Assembly (NCBI GenBank): GCA_023662825.1
Contig: JAMPIH010000004.1
Span: 62,001 to 126,000, forward strand
Source of the DNA: Bacteroides sp.
Lineage (GTDB): Bacteria > Bacteroidota > Bacteroidia > Bacteroidales > P3
Reading direction: 5' to 3'
DNA length: 64,000 nucleotides
A program made the translations under genes and the position numbers. Numbering within the stretch: the stretch's first letter is position 1; every line of letters starts with the position of its first letter. The notes below the pieces were generated by a model. The model did no database searches and was not told the DNA's origin. It saw only the letters and a program-made list of their open reading frames with translations. Of the stretch, positions 8,378-18,600 are shown piece after piece.

Positions 8378-9886
8378 ATGATTTCTTTCTTTGTGGCCTT
8401 GGCCTTACTGGTGGCCGGCTATTTCGTTTACGGAAAATTTGTGGAAAAAGTGTTTGCGCCCGACCCGGCGCGCACCACCCCTGCCGTGGCGCATCCCGAC
8501 GGGGTCGATTTTATCCGGCTTCCGGCCTGGAAGATGTTCATGATACAGTTTCTGGACATCGCCGGGCTCGGCCCCATCTTCGGCACGATCCTGGGCGCCA
8601 TGTACGGCACAAGTTGCTATATATGGATTGTGGCGGGCTGCATTTTCGGCGGCGCCATGCACGATTATATGGCCGGCATGCTCTCGCTGCGCAACGACGG
8701 AAAGAACATGCCCGAGATTACCGGAAAGTTCCTCGGCGGCGGCATGAAGCAATTCAGCCGCGTGGTCTGCATCCTGCTCATGATCATGTGCGGCACCGTG
8801 TTCGTTACCGGTTCGGCCGGGCTGCTGGCCAAGCTTACGCCCGCAAGCCTCGACATCACCTTCTGGAGCATCGTGATTTTCTGCTATTTCATCCTGGCCA
8901 CCCTGCTGCCCATCGACAAGCTGATCGGCAAGATCTACCCCGTTTTCGGCATCTGCCTGCTGTTCATGGCGCTCGGCATCATGGGCGGGCTGGTCTATCA
9001 CGGCTGTTTCCGCGCGCCCGGCAGCATGCCCGAACTTTGGCAAGGGCTCTCCAATATGCAGGGTCTGGCCGGAGGAACCTCCAAGCCCATCTTTCCCATG
9101 ATGTTCATCTCGATTGCCTGCGGTGCCGTGTCGGGCTTCCACGCGACCCAGTCGCCGCTTATGGCGCGTTGTTTCTCATCCGAGAAGCAAGGCCGCCCCA
9201 TTTTCTACGGTTCCATGATTACCGAAGGCATCGTGGGTTTGATCTGGGCGGCTGCCGCCACCTATATCTTCCATAATTCCGACCTGATGGCGCAGATAGG
9301 GCTTACCTACGCCGACGTGGAAAGTCAGGGCGGTCCCTTGGTGGTGAACGGACTCTCGAAAGCCTGGTTAGGCACGTTCGGCGCCGTGCTGGCCATTATC
9401 GGCGTGGTGGCCTGTCCCATCACCTCCGGCGATACCGCGATGCGCGCCGCCCGCCTTATGGTGGCCGAGATTTTCAGCTTCGAACAGAAAAGGCTTCGCA
9501 ACCGCCTTTACCTGGCACTGCCCCTGTTCGGCATCTCACTGCTGTTGCTTACCGTCTTCAGCAACCAGTTCGGTGTATTGTGGCGCTACTTCGCCTTTAT
9601 CAACCAACTGCTGGCCATGTGCACGCTGTGGGTAATCACCGTATTCCTGTTCAGGCACCGTCCGGGCATGAAATATATCATGGCCCTGGTTCCCGCCCTG
9701 TTTATGACCGCGGTCATCTTCACCTACTTTTTCCGCGCCCCAGAATGCCTGGGCGGTCTGTTCGCGCAGAACGCCTTCTACCTGAACACGCTCGCCTACG
9801 TGCTGGGCGGTATCGCCACCCTGTCGGTTTTCGGCATCTTTATCCGCTGGTCCGGCAAAGCCCCCCGCATGTTGAACGCCGACTAA
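8378..9886 (+). CDS. cstA: Carbon starvation protein CstA-family transporter
   Basis: A 502-residue multi-span membrane protein of the CstA/BtsT family, whose members import pyruvate or peptides. The N-terminus (MISFFVALALLVAGYFVYG) is the family's usual first membrane helix, so the start at 8378 is firm; a later start would remove helix 1. Family landmarks include DIAGLGPIFGTILGA, AMHDYMAGMLSLRN and the CGAVSGFHATQSPL stretch. It is shorter than E. coli CstA (about 700 residues), as is usual for the short clade. No ribosome-binding site can exist outside the tRNA, which lies 2 bases upstream. Confidence 0.93.
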   Translation: MISFFVALALLVAGYFVYGKFVEKVFAPDPARTTPAVAHPDGVDFIRLPAWKMFMIQFLDIAGLGPIFGTILGAMYGTSCYIWIVAGCIFGGAMHDYMAGMLSLRNDGKNMPEITGKFLGGGMKQFSRVVCILLMIMCGTVFVTGSAGLLAKLTPASLDITFWSIVIFCYFILATLLPIDKLIGKIYPVFGICLLFMALGIMGGLVYHGCFRAPGSMPELWQGLSNMQGLAGGTSKPIFPMMFISIACGAVSGFHATQSPLMARCFSSEKQGRPIFYGSMITEGIVGLIWAAAATYIFHNSDLMAQIGLTYADVESQGGPLVVNGLSKAWLGTFGAVLAIIGVVACPITSGDTAMRAARLMVAEIFSFEQKRLRNRLYLALPLFGISLLLLTVFSNQFGVLWRYFAFINQLLAMCTLWVITVFLFRHRPGMKYIMALVPALFMTAVIFTYFFRAPECLGGLFAQNAFYLNTLAYVLGGIATLSVFGIFIRWSGKAPRMLNAD

Positions 9887-9896
9887 TTCCTGCCCT

Positions 9897-11033
9897 ATGC
9901 ACATTGTTTTCTTACCAGCCTGGTATCCGCACCGAAACGATGATATGGAAGGCCTGTTCGTGCGTAAACACGCGCTGGCGGTTGCCGAACGCCACCGGGT
10001 GGACGTACTCTTCATACGGCAGGAACCGAACCTAAAACAGCCAGAATTCGAGCATCGTGTGGAAGGACGCCTGCACGAACACTATATCTACTATCCTTAC
10101 GGCAAACGTAAGGCAGTTCGGATTATCCGTTTCCTAAAGATGTTCCATACCGGATTCAAGGCCATTTGGGAAGAAAGCGGAAAACCCGACCTTATCCATG
10201 CCCACGTATTGGACGGAGTCGGCATCATGGCCTTATGGGTTAAGTTCCGATACCGGATTCCCTACGTAGTGACCGAGCATTGGTCGCAATATTTACGGAA
10301 CGAATTTACCGGCAAGATACATCGACGGATCGCCCGATGGGTTGCCCGAAAAGCAGAACGGATTATGCCGGTTTCCCACAATCTTCAACAAGCCATGCTG
10401 CGGTGTGGTTTTAACGGAAACTACACCGTTGTATCGAATGTGGTGGATGATTTTTTCTTCCGCGGCATCTCATCCCCTGTTTCCACCCCCGTCAAGACCA
10501 TACTGCATATCTGTTGTTTCGATGAAGCGGCCAAAAACAACCGAGGCTTGTTGCGTACCGTAAAAAAGCTATCGGAAACCCGCACGGATTTCAAGCTTCT
10601 GATGATAGGCGACGGCAAAGACCGTGCAGCCACGCAAGCCTATGCCCAACAATTACAATTAACGGAAGATCGTTTGAGCTTCGTGGGAAAGCTACAGCCG
10701 CCAGAAGTTAAACAGGCTTTATCGGAATGCAGTTTCTCCACCTTGTTCTCCAACTACGAGAATCAGCCGGTAGTGATTTGCGAAAGCCTTTCCTGCGGCA
10801 AACCGGTGGTCGCGACACAAGTGGGCGGCATTCCCGAACTGATAAACGACCGGAACGGCCTGCTCGTCCCACCCCAAGACGAAGACGCGCTCTTGGAGGC
10901 CTTGAACCGGATGCTGGACACCTATACGGAATACGACCCGGAGGAAATAAGCCACCAGGCCAGACAAATGTTTTCGTTCGAGGCGGTAGGGAAACAATTT
11001 GACGACATTTACCGTCAGGCTTTAAAACGGTAA
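9897..11033 (+). CDS. Family 4-type glycosyltransferase
   Basis: A 378-residue GT-B fold retaining glycosyltransferase of the GT4 group. The N-terminal domain has HIVFLPAWYPHRNDDMEG, typical of GT4 acceptor domains. The C-terminal nucleotide-sugar site shows FVGKLQPPEVKQALSE and the E-x7-E-like stretch ESLSCGKPVVATQVGGIPELI. It lies 10 bases after cstA. The sugar and acceptor are unknown; cell-surface glycan or lipid glycosylation is likely. A strong bidirectional terminator follows. Confidence 0.88.
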   Translation: MHIVFLPAWYPHRNDDMEGLFVRKHALAVAERHRVDVLFIRQEPNLKQPEFEHRVEGRLHEHYIYYPYGKRKAVRIIRFLKMFHTGFKAIWEESGKPDLIHAHVLDGVGIMALWVKFRYRIPYVVTEHWSQYLRNEFTGKIHRRIARWVARKAERIMPVSHNLQQAMLRCGFNGNYTVVSNVVDDFFFRGISSPVSTPVKTILHICCFDEAAKNNRGLLRTVKKLSETRTDFKLLMIGDGKDRAATQAYAQQLQLTEDRLSFVGKLQPPEVKQALSECSFSTLFSNYENQPVVICESLSCGKPVVATQVGGIPELINDRNGLLVPPQDEDALLEALNRMLDTYTEYDPEEISHQARQMFSFEAVGKQFDDIYRQALKR

Positions 11034-11042
11034 GACCCTAAA

Positions 11043-11077
11043 ACGAAAAGAGGCTCCCGGCGGGAGCCTCTTTTCGT
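11043..11077. terminator. Bidirectional Rho-independent terminator
   Basis: A 16-bp perfect stem (ACGAAAAGAGGCTCCC and its complement) around a 3-base loop. An A-run on one side and a T-run on the other let it serve both the glycosyltransferase (+) and the oxoamine synthase gene (-), which converge here. Confidence 0.9.
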
Positions 11078-11093
11078 CTATCAGAAATCGTTT

Positions 11094-12341
11094 CTACGCG
11101 TTCATCGACTTGATGCCCATCTTGGCATATTCGCCGCTGTCCAGCTTGGCCTTTACCTTGTTGAATACATCGAGGGTGTATTTCACGTCTTCCAAGGTAT
11201 GGACGGCGGTGGGGATAATGCGCAGGATGATCATGCCCTTCGGAATCACGGGATAGGTAACGATGGAGCAGAACAAATCGTACACCTCGCGCACATCGTA
11301 GGTAAGCTGGGTGGCTTCGGCCACACTGCCGTTGAGGAATACCGGGGTCACGCAGGTGTTGGTCTTACCGATATTGAAACCGCTGTCGCGGAAGCCGCCC
11401 TGGATGGCGTTTACAATCGTCCAGAGTTTTTCACGCAGTTCGGGGTGATCCTTCATCATCTGCAGACGCTTCTGCGCGCCAATGACCAAAGGCATCGGCA
11501 GGCTCTTGGCGTAGATCTGCGAACGCATGTTGAAGCGCAGGTAGCGGATAATTTCCTTCTTGCCCGCCACAAAGCCGCCGATCAGGGCGAAGCTCTTGGC
11601 AAAGGTGCCGATATGAAGGTCGATGGCCTCTTCGCATCCGAAATGCTCGCCAATACCGCGGCCGTTGGGGCCCATCACGCCTACCCCGTGGGCATCGTCC
11701 ACCATAAGGCGGAAATCGTATTTCTTCTTAAGCTCGGCCAATCCACCCACATTGCCCGCCTCACCGGTCATGCCGTAAACCCCTTCGGTAATCACGAGGA
11801 TACCGCCGCCGGTCTTGGCCACCACTTCCTGGGCTTTCTTTATCATGCGTTCGGCATCTTCCATATCGTTGTGGCGGAACTTGAAACTCTGCCCCAGGTG
11901 CAGACGCTTGCCGTCCATCAGCGATGCGTGGATTTCGGCATCGAAGACAATCACGTCGTGGCGGTCCACCAAGGCATCGATGGTGGAAACAATGCCCTGA
12001 TAACCGAAATTATAAAGGTAGGCGGCCTCTTGACCCACAAAGTCTGCCAGCCCCTGCTCCAGTTTCATATGTTCTACGGTCTGTCCCGAAAGCATGCGGG
12101 CTCCCATAGGATATGCCAGGCCGTATTGGGCGGCGGCTTCAGCGTCCACCTTGCGCACTTCAGGATGGTTGGCCAGACCGAGGTAGTTGTTCAGGCTCCA
12201 TACAAGGCGTTCCTTGCCGTTGAACATCATGCGGTTGGAAATAGGGCCTTCCAGCCTGGGGAACATGTAGTAACCGTCGGCATCGTCGGCATATTTGCCG
12301 AGCGGACCGAAATTCTTGAGCAGTTTTTCAAAAATATCCAC
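11094..12341 (-). CDS. Alpha-oxoamine synthase, serine palmitoyltransferase-like (or cysteate acyltransferase)
   Basis: A 415-residue PLP enzyme of the alpha-oxoamine synthase family (SPT, KBL, BioF). It has the stacking His138 in EIHASLMDG, Asp215/His218 in the MVDDAHGVG stretch, and PLP Lys249 in GTFAKSFALIGG. In Bacteroides and Porphyromonas the closest kind of protein is the Spt that condenses Ser with acyl-CoA for sphingolipids. In sulfonolipid makers a sister enzyme condenses cysteate with an acyl thioester (SulA/CapA type). Because a cysteate-synthase-like gene lies 10 kb away, both readings are open. No bio genes are nearby, which argues against BioF. Confidence 0.85.
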   Translation of the reverse strand: MDIFEKLLKNFGPLGKYADDADGYYMFPRLEGPISNRMMFNGKERLVWSLNNYLGLANHPEVRKVDAEAAAQYGLAYPMGARMLSGQTVEHMKLEQGLADFVGQEAAYLYNFGYQGIVSTIDALVDRHDVIVFDAEIHASLMDGKRLHLGQSFKFRHNDMEDAERMIKKAQEVVAKTGGGILVITEGVYGMTGEAGNVGGLAELKKKYDFRLMVDDAHGVGVMGPNGRGIGEHFGCEEAIDLHIGTFAKSFALIGGFVAGKKEIIRYLRFNMRSQIYAKSLPMPLVIGAQKRLQMMKDHPELREKLWTIVNAIQGGFRDSGFNIGKTNTCVTPVFLNGSVAEATQLTYDVREVYDLFCSIVTYPVIPKGMIILRIIPTAVHTLEDVKYTLDVFNKVKAKLDSGEYAKMGIKSMNA

Positions 12342-12461
12342 GATAGTAGGGTTTTAATGTAAGCGGCAAATTTAAGAAACTGTTTTGACTTTTACACCCG
12401 ATACCGGCGAAAGGTAAAAAAAACACTTCCCGGATTCTCGAAAAAATAAATTTTCAAATAC

Positions 12462-12478
12462 TTGCAACCTTGTTGCAA
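12462..12478. promoter_or_regulatory. Palindromic operator of the metal-efflux operon
   Basis: TTGCAAC-CTT-GTTGCAA is a perfect inverted repeat with 7-bp arms and a 3-bp spacer. It ends 11 bases before the -7 box TACCTTTG (12490-12497), so it covers the -33 region. Position and symmetry fit a dimeric metalloregulator (Fur/Zur- or MerR-like) controlling the ATPase-CzcBAC operon. The regulator gene is not in the window. Confidence 0.65.
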
Positions 12479-12489
12479 AACCTTCTTCC

Positions 12490-12497
12490 TACCTTTG
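12490..12497 (+). promoter_or_regulatory. -7 box of the metal-efflux operon
   Basis: TACCTTTG matches the -7 consensus and lies 24 bases before the ATG at 12522. It rules out the in-frame start at 12462, which lies within the operator. Confidence 0.65.
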
Positions 12498-12521
12498 CGC
12501 ACTTTACAAAGACTATACATC

Positions 12522-14375
12522 ATGGAAAGCAAAGAGAAAGCAGCTTTAGCGCGGATCATCACGGCCGGCCTCCTTTTAGGTTTGTCCTTTATCCCGCTTC
12601 TGCCCTATTGGGCGGGTGTGCTCCTTTGCTTGACGGCCTACCTCGTGTGCGGACTCGAAGTATTGGCCGATGCCGGGAAGAACCTCGTAAAGGCCCGGTT
12701 TTTAGACGAGAACTTCCTGATGAGCGTGGCCACCATCGGCGCCTTGGCTATCGGACAATACCCCGAGGCGGCGGCCGTGATGCTGTTTTTCCAGATCGGT
12801 GAACTGTTCCAGAACCTCGCGGTAGGCAAAAGCCGCGCCTCCATTTCCTCCTTGATGGATATCCGCCCCGAATTCGCCAATCTGGAAGACGAAGAGGGTA
12901 ATTTTACAAAAGTGGATCCCGCGCAGGTGCCGGCGGGCAGCACCATTATTGTGATGCCCGGCGAGAAAGTGCCCATCGACGGTGTGGTGGTTTCCGGGCA
13001 TTCGGCCATCGATACCGCCGCCCTGACGGGCGAAAGCTTACCCAGAGATGTCGTTCCCGGCATGGACGTGCCCGGCGGCAGCCTGAATATTTCAGGTCTG
13101 TTGCGCATAAAGACCAAAACGATCTACGCGGATTCCACGGTGGCCAAGATTCTCGACCTGGTTCAAAACGCCCAGAACGGAAAAGCCGAAAGCGAAAAAT
13201 TCATTACCCGTTTCGCCAGATACTACACACCGGTCGTGGTGGGCATCGCCGTACTGCTGGCCTTTATCCCGCCCCTTTTCCTCGGCGGCCTCTGGGTGGA
13301 ATGGATTCACCGCGCCTTGGTTTTCCTGGTGGTTTCCTGCCCCTGCGCCTTAGTCATTTCCATTCCCCTTACCTTCTTTGCCGGTATCGGGGCCGCCTCC
13401 AAACGGGGCATCCTCGTAAAAGGTTCGCAATATCTGGAGAACCTGTCGAAAATACGTACGTTGGTTTCTGACAAAACGGGCACCCTGACCCAAGGGGTGT
13501 TTGCCGTACAGGGCCTCTATCCCGTTACGCCCGGCGATGAAACCCGCCTGCTGGAACAGGCCGCCCTGGCCGAATCGTTTTCCACCCACCCCATCGCCCT
13601 CGGCATTCGCGAGGCCTACGGGCAGAGCCTTGACACGAAGCGGGTGGCCGACCTCGAAAACATAGAAGGAGAAGGGGTCTGCGCCACCATCGACGGACAT
13701 AATGTCTATGTAGGCAATGAAAAACTGATGCGCCGCGCAGGCGTTGATTTCTACCACAAGCATCCGGTGGGCATTTCGATACACGTGGCCTTGTCCAACA
13801 CCTACTTAGGCTATATCGTGCTGTCCGACCGCGTGAAAGCCGAGTCGGTACAGGCCGTGGCCGATGTTAAGAAAGCCGGCATCGAAAGAACCGTTATCCT
13901 GAGCGGCGACCGCTACGAAGTCACCAACGCGGTGGCCCACACCTTGGGCATTGATGAATGCTACGCGGAGTTGTTGCCGCACGAAAAGGTGCAGAAAGTG
14001 GAGGAAATCCGGAGCAAGAACGGAGGTCTGATCGCTTTTGTAGGCGATGGAATCAACGATGCACCGGTGCTCAAGGCGGCTGACGTGGGTATCGCCATGG
14101 GGGCCATGGGGAGCGATGCCGCCATCGAAGCCGCCGATGTGGTGATCATGGACGACAATCCCGCGAAAGTGGCCACGGCGGTACGTATTTCCAAACGTAC
14201 TTTGCGTATTGTCCGACAAAATATAATTTTGTCTATCGGTATTAAACTTTGCATCCTGATTTTGGGTGCTTTCGGCTTGGCCGATATGTGGCTGGCCGTG
14301 TTTGCCGATGTAGGCGTTACGATAATCGCCGTCTTGAACGCCATACGGGCCATGTATTTGAAAAAAACGATATAA
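12522..14375 (+). CDS. Zn/Cd-type P1B heavy-metal translocating ATPase
   Basis: A 617-residue P-type ATPase that exports soft or divalent metal from the cytosol. It has the membrane CPC in SCPCALVIS, the phosphorylated Asp317 in DKTGTLTQG, the HP dipeptide in STHPIALG, and GDGINDAPVL. The last helices have QNIILSIGIK and FADVGVTIIAVLNAIR, the Lys and Asp that mark the Zn/Cd/Pb (ZntA, P1B-2) subgroup. There is no N-terminal HMA metal-binding domain; the protein starts almost directly with the first helix. The adaptor gene of an RND pump begins one base after its stop, so cytosolic and periplasmic efflux are made together. Confidence 0.93.
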   Translation: MESKEKAALARIITAGLLLGLSFIPLLPYWAGVLLCLTAYLVCGLEVLADAGKNLVKARFLDENFLMSVATIGALAIGQYPEAAAVMLFFQIGELFQNLAVGKSRASISSLMDIRPEFANLEDEEGNFTKVDPAQVPAGSTIIVMPGEKVPIDGVVVSGHSAIDTAALTGESLPRDVVPGMDVPGGSLNISGLLRIKTKTIYADSTVAKILDLVQNAQNGKAESEKFITRFARYYTPVVVGIAVLLAFIPPLFLGGLWVEWIHRALVFLVVSCPCALVISIPLTFFAGIGAASKRGILVKGSQYLENLSKIRTLVSDKTGTLTQGVFAVQGLYPVTPGDETRLLEQAALAESFSTHPIALGIREAYGQSLDTKRVADLENIEGEGVCATIDGHNVYVGNEKLMRRAGVDFYHKHPVGISIHVALSNTYLGYIVLSDRVKAESVQAVADVKKAGIERTVILSGDRYEVTNAVAHTLGIDECYAELLPHEKVQKVEEIRSKNGGLIAFVGDGINDAPVLKAADVGIAMGAMGSDAAIEAADVVIMDDNPAKVATAVRISKRTLRIVRQNIILSIGIKLCILILGAFGLADMWLAVFADVGVTIIAVLNAIRAMYLKKTI

Positions 14376-14376
14376 G

Positions 14377-15660
14377 ATGAGATATAAGATGCTTGCCCTG
14401 TTCATCGGGGCCGCCTTGTTATGTACAGGCTGTGATTGGCACTGGCGCAGTCACGAACACCAAGACGAGCATGGAGAACACGAAGGCCACGACCATGCCT
14501 CAGAAGCTCCTTTTCACCGTGAGGCCGACAACCATGACCACGACCTGCACGACGATCACGACGAACACGATGAACTTGAGGAAGCCCGCAAGCATAACGA
14601 TGCCGACGGCCACGACCACGAAGGAGAAGAAGCACTCCACGCAGGCGAAATCCATTTTACGCACGAACAGGCACATGCCGTGGACTTGAAGGTGGAAAGG
14701 ATCGACCCTGCCGCTTTCCGCGCCGTAATCCATACCGGCGGCATGATCCAGTCTTCCCAAGGCAGCGAACAGGCGGTGGCCGCCACTTCGAGCGGGCTGA
14801 TGTTCTTCGCCAACTCCTTCCTTACCGAAGGGGCGGCCGTGAAGGCCGGGGATCCCTTGGTGAACATCTCCTCCGACAAACTGCAGGAAGGCGACATTGT
14901 ACTCAAGGCCAAGATAGAGTTCGAGACCGCCGGACAGGAATACGAGCGGGCCAAGAAATTGGTTGACGACAAGATTATCAGTCAAAAGGAGTTTAACGAA
15001 ATCCGCGCCCGATACCAGACCGCCAAAGCCACCTTCCAAGGGATGGCCGACAATCTTTCCAGCACTGGACTGGCGGTCACCTCCCCCATTTCGGGTTACA
15101 TCAAGAAATGGATGGTGCAGAACGGGCAGTATGTAAGCCTGGGGGAACCGGTGGCCATCGTGGCCCAGGACAAACGCCTGCAGCTGCACGCCGATGTTAC
15201 CGAAAACAATTTCAAATACCTCCGCAACGTACATAGCGCCAACTTCAAGACCGCCTACGACGACGAGGTTTACCAACTGGCCAACCTCAACGGGAAACTG
15301 CTCTCGTACGGCAAATCGGCCGAGGAAGGTTCCGCCTATATTCCCGTAACCTTTGAGTTCGACAATATCGGCGACATCGTGCCCGGTTCGTTCGCCGAGG
15401 TTTATCTGCTGGCCAACAAACGCGAAAACGTGCTTACCGTACCCCTTTCGGCCTTGGTGGAAGAACAGGGACAGTACTTCGTGTTCGTGCAGCTGGAAGA
15501 TGAAATCTTCCGCAAGAACCATGTGACGCTCGGCCAAAGCGACGGCACACGCGTGGAAATCGTCAAAGGCATACATGCCGGAGACAAGGTGGTAACCAAC
15601 GGTGCCTATTCAGTCAAACTGGCCACGGCGAGCACCGCCATTCCCGGACATACCCATTAA
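14377..15660 (+). CDS. RND efflux periplasmic adaptor (CzcB type) with His-rich N-terminus
   Basis: A 427-residue membrane-fusion lipoprotein. The lipobox LCTGC gives Cys19 as the lipidated residue. Residues about 21-92 are packed with His, Asp and Glu (many HDH/HEH runs), a likely metal-binding segment or metal chaperone. The usual HlyD-like barrel-sandwich and coiled-coil region follows, with TSSGLMFFANSFLTEGAAVKAGDPL and the hairpin around residues 170-230. It links the RND pump to the outer-membrane channel. It is cotranscribed with the P-type ATPase upstream and the pump 14 bases downstream. The acidic/His segment is simple in sequence, so its length may vary between strains. Confidence 0.92.
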   Translation: MRYKMLALFIGAALLCTGCDWHWRSHEHQDEHGEHEGHDHASEAPFHREADNHDHDLHDDHDEHDELEEARKHNDADGHDHEGEEALHAGEIHFTHEQAHAVDLKVERIDPAAFRAVIHTGGMIQSSQGSEQAVAATSSGLMFFANSFLTEGAAVKAGDPLVNISSDKLQEGDIVLKAKIEFETAGQEYERAKKLVDDKIISQKEFNEIRARYQTAKATFQGMADNLSSTGLAVTSPISGYIKKWMVQNGQYVSLGEPVAIVAQDKRLQLHADVTENNFKYLRNVHSANFKTAYDDEVYQLANLNGKLLSYGKSAEEGSAYIPVTFEFDNIGDIVPGSFAEVYLLANKRENVLTVPLSALVEEQGQYFVFVQLEDEIFRKNHVTLGQSDGTRVEIVKGIHAGDKVVTNGAYSVKLATASTAIPGHTH

Positions 15661-15674
15661 GCTCGGAGGTCTCA

Positions 15675-18600
15675 ATGTTTTTAAACAACATCATCGGATT
15701 TTCGCTCCGCAACCGTGCGCTCGTGATTACGGCCACGTTATTGTTGCTGTTGGTGGGCGTATTCACGGTCAGGAATATGGACGTGGACGTATTCCCCGAC
15801 TTGAATGCTCCCACAGTGGTCATCATGACCGAAGCCTCCGGCATGGCGCCCGAAGAAGTGGAACTGCTGGTGAGCCGTCCCGTGGAAACTTCGGTGAACG
15901 GAGCCAAGGACGTGCGCCGCGTACGTTCTTCCTCCACCACCGGTTTTTCGCTTGTGTGGGTGGAATTCAACTGGAACACGGACATCTACCGCGCCCGCCA
16001 GATCATTTCCGAAAAAATCGCCAACATCAAGGACGAACTGCCCGCCGGCGTGGGCACTCCCACCATGGGTCCCCTTTCCTCCATCCTGGGAGAAATGATG
16101 ATTGTGGGCATCACGGCCGATTCCACGTCCATGCAGGACCTGCGCACCATGGCCGACTGGACGATACGCCCGCGCCTGCTTACCGTGGACGGCGTCACGC
16201 AGGTTTCCATACTCGGGGGCGAGACCAAGGAATACCAGATCCTGCTCAATCCCGACAAAATGAAACACTACGACGTTTCGTTGAACGAGGTGATGGAAGC
16301 CGTGGAAGGCATGAACCAGAACGCCACCGGCGACATCCTGTACAACTACGGCAATGAGTACATCATCCGCGGGATGCTTTCGACCACCGACATCGACAAG
16401 ATGGGCAAGGCCGTGGTGAAGACCGACAACGCCCACCCCATCCTGCTGAGCCATATCGCCAAGGTGCAGATCGGCAACCAGACGCCCAAGACCGGCGTGG
16501 CTTCCGTTTGCGCCCAACCTGCAGTCATCATGACCATCAACAAGCAACCGCAGACCAATTCGGTAAAGCTCACCAAGAAAATAGACGAAGTGCTGGAAGA
16601 ACTTAAGCTCTACCTGCCGGCCGACGTAACGCTGTCCACCGACATCTACCGTCAGGCGGACTTCATCACCAACTCCATCAACAACGTAAAGAAATCGCTC
16701 TACGAAGGCTGTATCTTCGTGGTTATCGTACTTTTCCTCTTCTTGATGAACGTGCGCACCACCGCCATCTCCCTGGTCACCATTCCCATCTCGCTGCTGG
16801 TGTCGCTGCTTACGCTGCGGCTTTTCGGACTCACCATCAACACCATGAGCTTAGGGGGGATGGCTATCGCCATCGGCTCTCTGGTGGACGATGCCATCGT
16901 GGATGTGGAAAACGTGTATAAACGGCTCCGCGAGAACCGCTACCTGCCTGTCTCTTCGCGTAAACCGTTCATGCAGGTGGTGTTCGACGCCTCCAAGGAA
17001 GTGCGTATGCCGATCCTAAACTCCACGCTGATCATTATCGTGTGCTTCGTGCCGCTGTTCTTCCTCTCCGGAATGGAAGGCCGTCTGCTGGCGCCGCTCG
17101 GCATCGCGTTCATCACCGCCCTGTGCGCCTCCACACTGGTGGCCCTCACGCTTACTCCCGTATTGTGCAGTTACCTGCTCAACAACCAGACTTCCGACGA
17201 AAAGGCCGACCGTCCGCCCCTGCTGACCCGTCTGCTCAAGAACGGATACACCAAGGCATTGGACTGGGCCTTGCGCAACCGCGCCTTCGTTCTCTCGGGA
17301 ACGGGAGTGCTGCTGGTAGTCACCCTGTTCGTGTTCTTCAGCTTAGGACGGAACTTCCTGCCTCCCTTCAACGAAGGCTCGTTCACCATCAACGTAAGCA
17401 CCATGCCCGGCATCTCGCTCGAAGAATCGGACCGTATCGGCCGCAAGGTGGAGGAAATCCTGCTGGAGATTCCCGAGATACAGACCGTGGGCCGCAAGAC
17501 CGGACGCGCCGAACTGGATGAACACGTGCTGGGCGTAAACAACTCCGAACTCGAGGTGCCTTTCGTGTTGGACAAACGCTCCAAGAAAGAAGTGGTGGCG
17601 GAAATCCGCGAAAAGGTAAAGTCCATTCCCGGCATCAACCTCGAAGTAGGCTCGCCCGTCTCACACCGTATCGATGCCATGCTCTCGGGAACGCAGGCCA
17701 ACATCGCCATCAAGCTTTTCGGCACCGACCTGAACCATATGTTCGAACTGGGCAACGAGATCAAGGAAGCCATCGAGCATATCGAAGGCATCGCCGACCT
17801 GAACGTGGAGCAACAGATCGACCGGCCGCAGCTGCAGATTATCCCCAAACGCGAAATGCTGGCCAAATACGGCATCTCCCTGCCCGAATTCGCCCAGATC
17901 GTGGATGTTCTGCTGGCCGGGAAAGTGGTCTCGAACGTCTATGAAGGCAATACATCCTTCGCCCTGACGCTGAAAGCAGACGAACCGTTCCGCCAGAGTG
18001 CCGAAAGGATCCGGAACATCCCCATCGACTCCAAAGACGGAAAGATACCCTTGGAAAACGTGGCGCACGTGGTTTCGGGCGCGGGTCCCAACACCATCAA
18101 CCACGAGAACGTGTCGCGCAAGATCGTCATCTCGGCCAACGTATCGAGCGGCGACCTGCACAGCGCCGTCAAGGCCATCCGTGAAGCCATCCAGGAGAAC
18201 ATCGTGCTGCCCGAAGGCTACAGCGTGGAATACGGCGGGCAGTTCGAGAGCGAACAGGCCGCCTCGCGCGTGCTGTTCTGGACATCTATGCTCTCCATCC
18301 TGGTCATCTTCCTGCTGCTGTTCAACCAGTTCAAGAACGTGGTTCAATCGGCGGTGATCCTGCTGAACCTGCCTTTGGCGCTTATCGGAGGTGTGTTCGC
18401 CATCAAGTTTACGGGAGGGAGCCTCAGCATCCCCGCCATCATCGGCTTCATCTCGCTTTTCGGTATCGCCACCCGCAACGGAATCCTGCTCATAGCCCGC
18501 TACAACGACCTGCGCCTGGAAGGTTTCTCGCTCAAGCAATGCATCATGCTCGGTTCAGCCGACCGCTTGAACCCCATCCTGATGACCGCCCTTACCTCCG

